Assembly: GCF_001698225.1 (NCBI RefSeq)
Contig: NZ_CP016594.1
Span: 5,637,502 to 5,701,501, forward strand
Length of the DNA stretch: 64,000 bases
From: Gordonia terrae
GTDB lineage: Bacteria; Actinomycetota; Actinomycetes; Mycobacteriales; Mycobacteriaceae
Reading direction: 5' to 3'
Shown here: one piece after another, positions 37,825 to 46,143 of the stretch
How positions within the stretch are numbered: the stretch's first letter is position 1
Layout of the letters: each line of letters starts with the position of its first letter
The notes under the pieces: model-generated
Told to the model about the DNA's origin: nothing
What the model saw: only the letters and a program-made list of their open reading frames with translations
Databases searched by the model: none
Program-made: the position numbers and the translations under genes

Positions 37825-38916
37825 ATGACCGCCGAAGCCGCCGCCATCCGCGGACGCCGCATCGTCGTGCTGACCGACCGAATGAGTCCCGGTGGAGTGA
37901 GTCACTTCATTCTGCAGATCGCCACCCACTTCGCTCGCCAGGGCCACCGAGTCGACGTGGTCTCCCTGGCGCCAGGGGAGTGGGACCACCGCCTCACCGA
38001 GTCAGGCATCCGGCGGCATCTTCTCATGTCCCCCAGCGCACTCCGAAGACTACGGTCGGCCGATGTGATCCACTGCCAGCAGCGATTTCTGGGGTTCGTC
38101 AGTACACTCCTCGGACGTCGTTCGCGCACAATCGAACACGTTCACAACGTATTGACCGACCATCCGACGGCGTCCTACCGCACCCCGCGGATCGTCGCGG
38201 TGTCGGCGGCCATCCGGGAGTCACTTCTCGCCCATTACCCTCACCTGTCACCCCATCGGGTCTCGGTGGTGCACAACGGTGTACACAAACTACGCACCGC
38301 TCCGCCGGCCTACGAGGACCGGTCCTATGATTTCGTGAACGTGGCACGGTTCGACGAGCAGAAAGACCCGTTGCTCTTTCTCGAACTGGCCAAGGAACTC
38401 TCGAGGCGGCACACCGCGCTCCGGTGCCTGTGGATAGCGCCGGGCTCCGGACCCCTGCGGGACCGATTCCTGCACCGCCGGCGCGAACTCGGCCTCGAGC
38501 GCATCGTCGACCTGAGCATCGGCGACACCCACGCGCACACACGCGCGCAGGTCGCACGGTCTCGTGTCTTCCTTCTCACGTCGCAGTGGGAGGGGCTACC
38601 CCTGTCCGCTCTCGAGGCGCTGGCCAGCGGCACACCCGTGGCGACCACCCCGTGCGGCGAGATCACGCGCATCGTGTCGCAACGGTCCTGTGGTCTGGTG
38701 ATCGACACCGAGGCGGCCGATCGTGTCGGCCCCCTCCTCGACGTCGTCGAGGACCGGTCTCGATGGGAACGGTTGTCGCAGCGAGCCTTCGAAGTCGCCG
38801 ACGACTACAGCGAGACCCGCATGACAACGCAGGTCGAACGAATCTACGCCGGCATCGACCCGGCATTCATCGAGGCTCCACGGGACCTCGACAACCAACC
38901 GACAGGAAGACGATGA
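37825..38916 (+). CDS. Glycosyltransferase family 4 (GT-B fold)
   Basis: This 363-residue protein begins RIVVLTDRMSPGGVSHFILQ, the acceptor-side start of GT4 enzymes. The donor side has YDFVNVARFDEQKDPLLFLE and EGLPLSALEALASGTPV, which carries the family's E-X7-E retaining motif. It transfers a sugar from a nucleotide donor, probably on the inner face of the membrane, within this cluster's glycan. The stop overlaps the start of the epimerase gene by ATGA. Confidence 0.88.
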   Translation: MTAEAAAIRGRRIVVLTDRMSPGGVSHFILQIATHFARQGHRVDVVSLAPGEWDHRLTESGIRRHLLMSPSALRRLRSADVIHCQQRFLGFVSTLLGRRSRTIEHVHNVLTDHPTASYRTPRIVAVSAAIRESLLAHYPHLSPHRVSVVHNGVHKLRTAPPAYEDRSYDFVNVARFDEQKDPLLFLELAKELSRRHTALRCLWIAPGSGPLRDRFLHRRRELGLERIVDLSIGDTHAHTRAQVARSRVFLLTSQWEGLPLSALEALASGTPVATTPCGEITRIVSQRSCGLVIDTEAADRVGPLLDVVEDRSRWERLSQRAFEVADDYSETRMTTQVERIYAGIDPAFIEAPRDLDNQPTGRR

Positions 38917-39938
38917 AGGTACTCGTCACCGGACATCTCGGCTACATCGGCGCCGAGCTGGTCCCCATGCTGGTCGACACGGGACATGACGTGGTCGGGC
39001 TCGACACCGACTACTATCGTGACCGCGACTTCCGTACCGAGCCGATGGATGTACCGACGATCCACATGGACATTCGGGACGTGGAGCCGCGCCACCTGGC
39101 GGGCTTCGACGCGGTGGTACACCTGGCCGCACTCTCCAACGACCCGGTGAGTGAACTGAATCCGCAACTCACCTACGACATCAACCTCGATGCCAGCGTG
39201 GGACTCGCCCGTGCCGCGAAGGCCGCCGGCGTCGCACGCTTCGTCTTCTCGTCATCGTGCAGTCTGTACGGCAGCGGCTCCGACGGGGCACTGCGTGAGG
39301 ACGCCGACATGGTCGCGGTGACCGCGTACGGTGAGTCCAAGGTCCTTGCTGAACAACAGATCCGGACACTCGCCGACGAGACCTTCTCGCCGACGTTCCT
39401 ACGGAACGCCACGGCCTACGGTATCTCTCGCCGCCTACGGACAGATGTCGTGGTCAACAACCTCGTCGGCCATGCGGTGACGTCCGGGCGGGTGCTGCTG
39501 ATGAGCAACGGACAGGCTTGGCGCCCGCTGGTCCACGTGCGCGATATCGCGCACGCGATGCTCACCGTGCTCGGATCACCCACGGACGCAGTGCACAACG
39601 AGGTCTTCAACGTCGGCCGGACCACCGAGAACCATCAGATCCGCGACGTTGCGAAGATGGTCGCCGACATCGTGCCGAACTGCGAGGTGGCCTTCGCCGA
39701 CGAGGTGAGCGCCGACATCCGCAACTACGTCGTCGACTTCACCAAGATCGAATCGGCACTCCCGGGTTACTCGCCGCAGTGGACCCTGGCCACGGGAATC
39801 GCGGAGATCTACGACGCCTACGTCGACGAGGGTTTGGATGCCGACCGATTCGGGGGGAACGACTTCGTCCGACTCCGAGTCCTGCACGAGCTGCTCGAGC
39901 GCGACGCCCTCGACGGCGATCTCCGGTGGAAGGAGTGA
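38913..39938 (+). CDS. SDR-family NAD-dependent sugar epimerase/dehydratase
   Basis: This 341-residue protein starts MKVLVTGHLGYIGAELVPML, the extended SDR NAD-binding motif. VFSSSCSLYG supplies the catalytic Ser region and AYGESK the Tyr-X3-Lys pair. It overlaps the GT4 gene and has AGGAAGA as ribosome site. Seven bases later comes the RfbF-type cytidylyltransferase gene, so the substrate is probably a CDP-sugar. No separate 4,6-dehydratase (RfbG) is present in the cluster; this protein may take that place or act as an epimerase. Confidence 0.85.
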   Translation: MKVLVTGHLGYIGAELVPMLVDTGHDVVGLDTDYYRDRDFRTEPMDVPTIHMDIRDVEPRHLAGFDAVVHLAALSNDPVSELNPQLTYDINLDASVGLARAAKAAGVARFVFSSSCSLYGSGSDGALREDADMVAVTAYGESKVLAEQQIRTLADETFSPTFLRNATAYGISRRLRTDVVVNNLVGHAVTSGRVLLMSNGQAWRPLVHVRDIAHAMLTVLGSPTDAVHNEVFNVGRTTENHQIRDVAKMVADIVPNCEVAFADEVSADIRNYVVDFTKIESALPGYSPQWTLATGIAEIYDAYVDEGLDADRFGGNDFVRLRVLHELLERDALDGDLRWKE

Positions 39939-39945
39939 TCTCGAG

Positions 39946-40713
39946 ATGAAGGCTGTGATCCTCGCCGGAGGCAGGGGTACTCGGATCAGTGAAGAATCCG
40001 TCGACCGCCCCAAACCCATGGTCGAGATCGGCGGACGTCCGATCATCTGGCACATCATGCAGATCTATGCGGCGGCCGGTGTGACGGATTTCGTTGTGCT
40101 GCTCGGTTACAAGGGCTACATGATCAAGGAGTTCTTCGCCAACTACTTCTTGCACGCCAGCGATGTCACCGTGGATCTGGGTAGTGGGGCGATCGAGAAT
40201 CTGTCGTCGAAGGGTGTGCCGTGGCGCGTCACCCTCCTCGACACCGGCCTCGACACCATGACAGGTGGGCGCCTCCTACGCGCTCGAGAGCACATCGGGA
40301 ACGAGACCTTCTCGTTCACCTATGGTGACGGTGTCGCCGACGTCGACATCCGAAAGGTGGTCGCGCATCACGAGATGTCGGGCAACATCGCGACCGTGAC
40401 GGCGGTGCAGCCACCCGGACGCTTCGGCACCCTGGACGTCTCGTCACCGCAGACCAGGTTCGTGGAGAAACCGCAGGGTAGCAGCGGGTGGATCAATGGC
40501 GGCTTCTTCGTCTCCTCGCCGAAGATCCTCGACTACATCGCGGGCGACGCCACCCTGCTGGAGAAGGAACCACTCGAGACCCTCTCCGCCGAAGGCCAGT
40601 TGTCGGCGTACCAGCACCACGGGTTCTGGCGCGGCATGGACACCATCTGGGACAAGGTCTTCCTGAACGATCTGTGGGAACGCGGCGAGGCGCCTTGGAG
40701 GTGCTGGTCATGA
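39946..40713 (+). CDS. rfbF: Glucose-1-phosphate cytidylyltransferase
   Basis: This 255-residue protein begins MKAVILAGGRGTRISEESVD and matches RfbF along its length: RPKPMVEIGGRPIIWHIM, FTYGDGVADVDI, VTAVQPPGRFGTLDV, WINGGFFV and a final KVFLNDLWERGEAPW. The family makes CDP-glucose from CTP and glucose-1-phosphate, the entry to CDP-linked deoxy sugars. It overlaps the aminotransferase gene by ATGA. The neighbouring SDR and aminotransferase suggest that CDP-glucose is turned into an amino or epimerised sugar. Confidence 0.92.
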   Translation: MKAVILAGGRGTRISEESVDRPKPMVEIGGRPIIWHIMQIYAAAGVTDFVVLLGYKGYMIKEFFANYFLHASDVTVDLGSGAIENLSSKGVPWRVTLLDTGLDTMTGGRLLRAREHIGNETFSFTYGDGVADVDIRKVVAHHEMSGNIATVTAVQPPGRFGTLDVSSPQTRFVEKPQGSSGWINGGFFVSSPKILDYIAGDATLLEKEPLETLSAEGQLSAYQHHGFWRGMDTIWDKVFLNDLWERGEAPWRCWS

Positions 40714-41891
40714 CCGCCACCACCACGACCGGACAACCGACCGTACCGGTGTACCGTCCCTATCTCGGCGAGGATGTCCGCCAGGCAGCGGTGGATGCGC
40801 TCGCCGCCGGGTGGCTGGGTATGGGGGCCCTGAGCCGAGAGTTCGAGGAGTCCGTCGGGGACTTTCTCGAACTGTCCGAGGACCGGGTCGTGGCCACGAA
40901 CTCGTGCACCGAGGCGCTCCACCTGGCCGCACAGTTGATCGGACTCGGTCCATCCGACGAGGTGATCTGTCCGGCTTTCACCTACGTGGCGGGCCATCAG
41001 GCCATCACGCGGACCGGCGCCGACGTGGTCTTCTGCGACATCGAGCCGCGGTTTCTGAACATTGATCCCCGGCGCGTTCGCGAACTCATCACGCCTCGGA
41101 CCAAGGCGATCATGATCGTCGACTACCTCGGATTCCCTTGCGAGATGGACGAACTGATGGCCACCGCAGACGAGCACGGGCTTCGCGTCATCGAGGATGC
41201 GGCGCATGCCTTCGGCAGCTTCCGCGGGAGCCGTCGCGTCGGATCACACGGTGACATCACGTGTTTCAGTTTCGGGCCGGTCAAGATGATCACCACGCTT
41301 GAAGGCGGGGCCATCATCACGTCGAATCCCGCCGACGTTTCGGTCCTTCGTGAACTCCGGCATCTCGGTATCGACTCGGACACCGACGCGCGCTATCGGA
41401 ATCAGCGCAACTGGGATTTCGACGTCGTACGGCAAGGCTACCGGTGCCACCTCGGTTCGGTTCCGGCCGCCATCGGACTGTCGCAGCTGAGGCGCGTCGA
41501 GGAGTTCATCGCGAATCGTCAACGCTACTGCCGCTTGTACGACTCGGCGTTCGCGGATCTCCCCGAGGTCGAGTTGTTCGACACGGATTGGACCGGAATA
41601 GCGCCGTACATCTATGTGATCCGGGCCGGTGGCCGCTCCGAGCGCGCCGCCCTCATCGATCATCTCAAGTCGCACGGGGTCGCCACCGGTATTCACTTCC
41701 AGGGCGCGCATCAGTTCAGCTACTACCGGGACAGCCGCCGTGGCGACCTCACCGTCACCGAGGCCGCTGCAGATCGCGTGCTCACGCTCCCGCTGCACTC
41801 CTACATGACCGAGGCCGATCTCGACCGGGTGGTCACCGCAGTGCGGTCGTTCTATGGTTCGACGGCCGGCGCGGTTCGAGCAAGCGGGTAG
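40710..41891 (+). CDS. DegT/DnrJ/EryC1 sugar aminotransferase
   Basis: This 393-residue PLP enzyme has the DegT start VPVYRPYLGEDVRQAAVDAL, VATNSCTEALHLA for phosphate binding, VIEDAAHAFGSFRGSRRVGS, and Lys192 in CFSFGPVKMITTLEGGA as Schiff-base lysine. It transfers an amino group to a keto sugar nucleotide, here most likely a CDP-sugar made by the two genes before it. RfbH-type 3-dehydrases share the fold but bind an Fe-S centre and replace the lysine; the lysine here points to a true aminotransferase. Confidence 0.9.
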   Translation: MTATTTTGQPTVPVYRPYLGEDVRQAAVDALAAGWLGMGALSREFEESVGDFLELSEDRVVATNSCTEALHLAAQLIGLGPSDEVICPAFTYVAGHQAITRTGADVVFCDIEPRFLNIDPRRVRELITPRTKAIMIVDYLGFPCEMDELMATADEHGLRVIEDAAHAFGSFRGSRRVGSHGDITCFSFGPVKMITTLEGGAIITSNPADVSVLRELRHLGIDSDTDARYRNQRNWDFDVVRQGYRCHLGSVPAAIGLSQLRRVEEFIANRQRYCRLYDSAFADLPEVELFDTDWTGIAPYIYVIRAGGRSERAALIDHLKSHGVATGIHFQGAHQFSYYRDSRRGDLTVTEAAADRVLTLPLHSYMTEADLDRVVTAVRSFYGSTAGAVRASG

Positions 41892-41897
41892 GCACGC

Positions 41898-44102
41898 GTG
41901 TCACACAGACTCGACGTCGAGACGCGGGCGATTCCGGACAGACCCTCCGCGAACCCGCCGGTCTCCGACTCGGCGGCCGGGATCGCACTGGCCTCCATGG
42001 CGGCCATCGCACTCTCGGCCGCCATCACGGTCCTCACCGCGTTCGGGGTGTCCGACCTGTTCCCGGAGGGTCTCCGCGCCGTGGTGGTCGTCGCCGTCAC
42101 CCTGGTCCTTCCGGGTCTGCCGGTCGCGGGACTGTTGGCGTTGCCGCGCAACGGGCTTCTCCCCAGCGTCACGATCGCGCTGTCGCTGAGCACAACCATC
42201 ATCCTCTCGCTGGCGTCACTCGTCGCGGACCTCTGGCATCCGCTTCTCCAACAAGGTCTCGTGCTGGCCATGTCCGCCGCCGCAACCGTCGTTCTCATCC
42301 GGACCCGATGCCCTGGATCGAACCTCCGCGCATGCTTCGCGGGCATCGAACCGGCAGTGCGAACCGCGGCTCGAGCCGGGGATCCGGCCACCGGGGCTCT
42401 ACTCGTCGCCTCTGCGACCCTCCTTGCGGTTGCCATCACACGACTACGTCCCGAACAGGCCGGTGTGTACGGGCTCGTGCCGATCCTCGGAATCCCTTAT
42501 CTCGCGGGTCTCGCCACGCTGTGCGTCGCGCTGTTCCGGGAGTACCGGCGGCGCCGGCTGCACCGGGCCGGTCTGGCGACCGCCAATGTGCTGCTCGTGA
42601 TGTACATGAGCATGACTGTCGCATGGGCAAGTGGCGCACCGCCGTTCCCGACCGCGTACGTTCACCGGTTCCTCACCAACTGGATCTCCGAGCTCGGCGC
42701 GCTGCCACCGGCGGTCGACGGCCGGATCAGCTGGAGCGGGTTCTTCGCGGGTGCGGGTCAGGTGATGACCACGGGCGGTCTCGACGACAGCCTCGTCTTT
42801 CTCACCAGCGCATCATTGGTATTCGGTGTGCTGCTGATGTTTCCACTGTATGCACTCGGCCACAGCCTCTCCGGGAGTGCGCGCGTGGGGTGGGCGACCA
42901 TCACCATCTACATCCTGTTCAACTGGTATCAGCAGGATTACTTCGCGCCGCAGGCGGTCGCGATGCAGTTGTACGTGACGATCATGGCTGTCATGGTCTG
43001 GCAGTTGCAGACGGCGCCGTTGCCGACCGTCGGATCGTGGCGGACCTGGCGACGGGTGCCGGGACGGCCCGCGGGCCGCGGACCGGGATTCCTCTACGGC
43101 ATCGAGGCAGTGCTCCTCGTCCTGCTCGCCGCCATGGTGGTCACCCACCAGTTGACGCCGATGGTGACGATCGCTTCCCTGGCCGGCCTCGCGATCGTCG
43201 GGTCGACACGCCACAAACTGCTGTGGCTGGGCGGCCTCCTCCTGTTCACGGCGTGGTTCACCTTCGGGGCGAGCGGATACTGGCTCGGGCATCTCGACCA
43301 GATCCTCGGCGAGATCGGGGACGTCACGGCCAGTGTCAATTCCGGTCTCTCGGACCGGATCGCCGGAGATCCGGTGTACAGCAGGATGCAGTACCTCCGG
43401 ATCGGCGGCACCCTGTTGTTGTTCGGGGTGGCCGTGTTCGGTTGGTTCCGCCTCCGCCGGAGTCGATTTCGGGCCCCGTTGACGGTCTTCTCGCTCGTCC
43501 CGTTCCTGTTGGTCGTGGTGCAGAGCTATGGCGGGGAGGTCGTCGTACGGTGTTTCCTCTATGCGTCGCCGGCCCTTGCCGCACTGGCCGCGTTGGCCAT
43601 GGTCGGCCTGGCGCGGCGCCTCGAGTCCTCCGCGCGCGCGCCGATCACCGCCGTCGCCGTAGGCACGATCACACTCACCTTCCTGATCGCGCTCCTCGGA
43701 GTCTCCAACCGCGGCCTGAACACCTCGTTCGAACAGTCTCGTCCGGAGACCGTACGGGTCGCCGACGAGCTGGTCGCGCAAGCACCGGCATCGTCCATCG
43801 CCTACTGGGGCCAGGGCACGACCATCGGATTCCCGCGGGCCTACGACATCGGTGCATCGTGCATCGCCGACGATCGGGAGCTGGCCGAGTGCACCGCAGG
43901 TGAGGACATCGATTATCTGATCGTCACCGAACAGGACGAGAGACTCCTCCATTATCGGTACGGCATCGCACCGGCCGAGGTCGCCCGGCAGCTCGATCTC
44001 CTGGTGGTCCGTGACGGCTTCGTCTCGGCCTACGACGACGGTCAGGTCCACGTCCTCAAGCGGGCGGGCGCCCGCCACCTCGATCTGGGGACGGCGCCGT
44101 GA
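41898..44102 (+). CDS. Large multi-membrane protein, candidate polymerase or GT-C glycosyltransferase
   Basis: The GTG at 41898 gives 734 residues with roughly fifteen hydrophobic segments. There is a large loop around 260-300 (AWASGAPPFPTAYVHRFLTN) and a soluble C-terminal part of about 120 residues (RPETVRVADELVAQAPASS onward). The C-terminal domain looks like the periplasmic end of GT-C mannosyltransferase-like proteins. No O-antigen ligase motif is certain. In a Wzx/Wzy-like cluster it is the best candidate for polymerase. It overlaps the next small gene by four bases. Confidence 0.7.
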   Translation: MSHRLDVETRAIPDRPSANPPVSDSAAGIALASMAAIALSAAITVLTAFGVSDLFPEGLRAVVVVAVTLVLPGLPVAGLLALPRNGLLPSVTIALSLSTTIILSLASLVADLWHPLLQQGLVLAMSAAATVVLIRTRCPGSNLRACFAGIEPAVRTAARAGDPATGALLVASATLLAVAITRLRPEQAGVYGLVPILGIPYLAGLATLCVALFREYRRRRLHRAGLATANVLLVMYMSMTVAWASGAPPFPTAYVHRFLTNWISELGALPPAVDGRISWSGFFAGAGQVMTTGGLDDSLVFLTSASLVFGVLLMFPLYALGHSLSGSARVGWATITIYILFNWYQQDYFAPQAVAMQLYVTIMAVMVWQLQTAPLPTVGSWRTWRRVPGRPAGRGPGFLYGIEAVLLVLLAAMVVTHQLTPMVTIASLAGLAIVGSTRHKLLWLGGLLLFTAWFTFGASGYWLGHLDQILGEIGDVTASVNSGLSDRIAGDPVYSRMQYLRIGGTLLLFGVAVFGWFRLRRSRFRAPLTVFSLVPFLLVVVQSYGGEVVVRCFLYASPALAALAALAMVGLARRLESSARAPITAVAVGTITLTFLIALLGVSNRGLNTSFEQSRPETVRVADELVAQAPASSIAYWGQGTTIGFPRAYDIGASCIADDRELAECTAGEDIDYLIVTEQDERLLHYRYGIAPAEVARQLDLLVVRDGFVSAYDDGQVHVLKRAGARHLDLGTAP

Positions 44103-44293
44103 TCGCCACGATCGTCCTCTTGCTCTCCGCCGCAGCGCTTCTCGTCGTCGCCACCGTCCGGCGCGAGCACCGCGTGGATGCCCGCGGAGGCACCGCCTCC
44201 GATTCGGCCTCGCGACTCGTCACCGTCGCCGCACTCCTGACGTCGGGGATCGCGGCCGCCTCGGCGCTGCTCTACATGGTGGATCGACTGTGA
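44099..44293 (+). CDS. Small two-helix membrane protein
   Basis: This gene encodes 64 residues with two hydrophobic helices (IATIVLLLSAAALLVVATV and LVTVAALLTSGIAAASALLY) joined by a polar loop. Start and stop overlap the neighbouring genes, so translation is coupled to the large membrane protein and the GH16 lipoprotein. A role as a small subunit of the membrane machinery is inferred from position. I do not recognise a family. Confidence 0.65.
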   Translation: MIATIVLLLSAAALLVVATVRREHRVDARGGTASDSASRLVTVAALLTSGIAAASALLYMVDRL

Positions 44294-45123
44294 CACGGAA
44301 CCCGGCCGGCATCGTTCGGCGTACCGTCCTACAGCTACTCGCGTTGGTTCTGCTCGCGCCGCTGGCCGCGTGCGGGGACTCTCCCGCGCGTGGCGTACCC
44401 CGCGGGGACCTGCCCGGTTGGAAGCAGGTCTTCTTCGACGACTTCGATCGCGATGCCCCAGTCGGGAGCTGGGCCAACGAATGCTCTCCCTACGACGTGG
44501 CGTACACCGGCGCGCAGGGTCAGCGGTGGTTGACCTACCCGCGCTGCTACCTGGACACCTTCGACCGTCGCCCCTACCGTGCGGACGAGGTGCTGAGCGT
44601 GAGCGACGGTCGGCTCGTCTTCGACCTACACAATGTCGACGGCGTCCCGGCGGGCGCCAATCCATCTCCCGTGCTGGACACCGGCAGCCAGTATCAGACC
44701 TACGGGCGGTACTCCGTCCGCATGCGGGTCGACGAGCCCGACCTCGACGAGTACTACGTCGCCTGGCTCCTGTGGCCGCAATCGGAGCAGTGGCCGCGCG
44801 ACGGCGAACTCGACTTCCCCGAAGGATGGTTGTCGAGAACGGTTGGCGGTTACCAGCATTTCGCCGGCGGGGGTGCGTGCGACGGATGCAAGATCCAGTC
44901 GCGGGACATCGGCGCGAGATTCACCGACTGGCACACCTACACGATCGAGTGGACGCCGGGGCGGGTGCGCTATCTGCTCGACGACACCGTCGTCCTGGAC
45001 AGCACCCAGTGGGTACCGACGACCCCGATGCGTTGGCAGCTGCAGACCGAGACCAGGGGTGACGGGGACAGTCGCGGCCGGTTGCTCGTGGACTGGGCTG
45101 CGGTGTGGTCGTACGACAGGTGA
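44290..45123 (+). CDS. Glycoside hydrolase family 16 lipoprotein
   Basis: The GTG at 44290 gives 277 residues. A signal sequence ends in the lipobox LAAC with Cys28, so the protein should be lipid-anchored outside the membrane. The GH16 active site is DGELDFPEGW with Glu173 (nucleophile), Asp175 and Glu178 (acid/base), the ExDxxE form. FFDDFDRDAPVGSW and SRDIGARFTDWHTYTIEWTPG are typical of the jelly-roll fold. Such enzymes cut or transfer beta-glucans and galactans. In this cluster it may trim, release or remodel the glycan being exported. Confidence 0.9.
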   Translation: MTRNPAGIVRRTVLQLLALVLLAPLAACGDSPARGVPRGDLPGWKQVFFDDFDRDAPVGSWANECSPYDVAYTGAQGQRWLTYPRCYLDTFDRRPYRADEVLSVSDGRLVFDLHNVDGVPAGANPSPVLDTGSQYQTYGRYSVRMRVDEPDLDEYYVAWLLWPQSEQWPRDGELDFPEGWLSRTVGGYQHFAGGGACDGCKIQSRDIGARFTDWHTYTIEWTPGRVRYLLDDTVVLDSTQWVPTTPMRWQLQTETRGDGDSRGRLLVDWAAVWSYDR

Positions 45124-45147
45124 CCGGCCCGAGAAGGAAGGAGTCCC

Positions 45148-46143
45148 ATGGAGGTTCATGAGCTCGACAGGATGTCGGTGGTGATCTGTGCGTACACCAC
45201 CGACCGATGGGCCGCTCTGATGTCGTCGATCAACGCCGTCGAACGCCAACTCACCGTCGACGACGAACTCATCGTGGTGATCGATCACAACGACGAGCTG
45301 CTCGAGCTGGCGACTCGCGAGTTCGCCTCGTCCCTCAAACCTCTGATCTGGGTGGTGGCCAACGACGAACGGCGTGGTCTCTCCGGCGCCCGGAACTGCG
45401 GCATCCGTCTCGCATCCGGTCAGATCGTGGCGTTCGTCGACGACGACGCCACCGTAGAACCCCACTGGCGACAGCGACTCACTGAGCACTTCACCGATCC
45501 CGACCTCGCGGCGGTCGGCGGATACGCCGATCCCGTGTGGCCCGAGTCCCGGCCCAGATGGTTTCCCCCGGAGAGTGATTGGATCGTCGGGTGCAGCTAC
45601 ACGGGCTTGCCGACCACGTCGGCGCCGGTTCGCAATCTGATGGGATGCAACATGTCGTTCCGCCGCCGGTTGCTCGTCGAGGTCGGCGGATTCGACACCG
45701 ACCTCGGCCGGATCGGCACCCATCCGGTGGGTTGCGAGGAAACCGAGCTGTGCATCCGCATCTCCCGTCATGACCCGGCTGCGAAGATCACCTTCGACCC
45801 CGACATCCGGGTACGTCACCACGTGAGCCCCGACCGGACCACCGTCCGGTACGTGCTGCGGCGCTCATTCGGAGAAGGCTTGTCGAAGCGACAGATCAGC
45901 AGGCTCGTCGGCTCTGGCGCTGCCACGAGGACGGAGCGTTCTTATCTGACCGTCACGGTGCCGTCGGCGATGATGCGGTACCTGCGCGACAGCCTGTCAC
46001 CCGGTAGGCGCAACGCCGTACCCGGAGGACTCGGTCGTTGTGTCGCGCTGGGTGCATCGGTGCTTGCTGCGGGGATCGGTTACTCGTTCGCGACGGTGAC
46101 CGAGATGCGCAACGGTCTCCGTGAACCGAGGTCGGACACATGA
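45148..46143 (+). CDS. Glycosyltransferase family 2
   Basis: This 331-residue protein has the start MSVVICAYTTDRWAALMSSI and the metal-binding motif VAFVDDDATVEPHW, then GCNMSFRRRLLVEVGGFDT and EETELCIRISRH in the acceptor half. It has a strong ribosome site (AGGAAGGAG). A hydrophobic C-terminal stretch (LGRCVALGASVLAAGIGYSF) may attach it to the membrane. It overlaps the flippase gene by ATGA, which ties its product to that transporter. The sugar is unknown. Confidence 0.88.
   Translation: MEVHELDRMSVVICAYTTDRWAALMSSINAVERQLTVDDELIVVIDHNDELLELATREFASSLKPLIWVVANDERRGLSGARNCGIRLASGQIVAFVDDDATVEPHWRQRLTEHFTDPDLAAVGGYADPVWPESRPRWFPPESDWIVGCSYTGLPTTSAPVRNLMGCNMSFRRRLLVEVGGFDTDLGRIGTHPVGCEETELCIRISRHDPAAKITFDPDIRVRHHVSPDRTTVRYVLRRSFGEGLSKRQISRLVGSGAATRTERSYLTVTVPSAMMRYLRDSLSPGRRNAVPGGLGRCVALGASVLAAGIGYSFATVTEMRNGLREPRSDT

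Noticed and set aside
40710..41891. RfbH-type 3-dehydrase
   Set aside because: Those enzymes replace the PLP lysine and carry Fe-S cysteines; here Lys192 is present in the normal motif.
41444..43903. 819-residue plus-strand frame
   Set aside because: It overlaps the aminotransferase and the 734-residue membrane protein in another frame and is Arg-rich without motifs.
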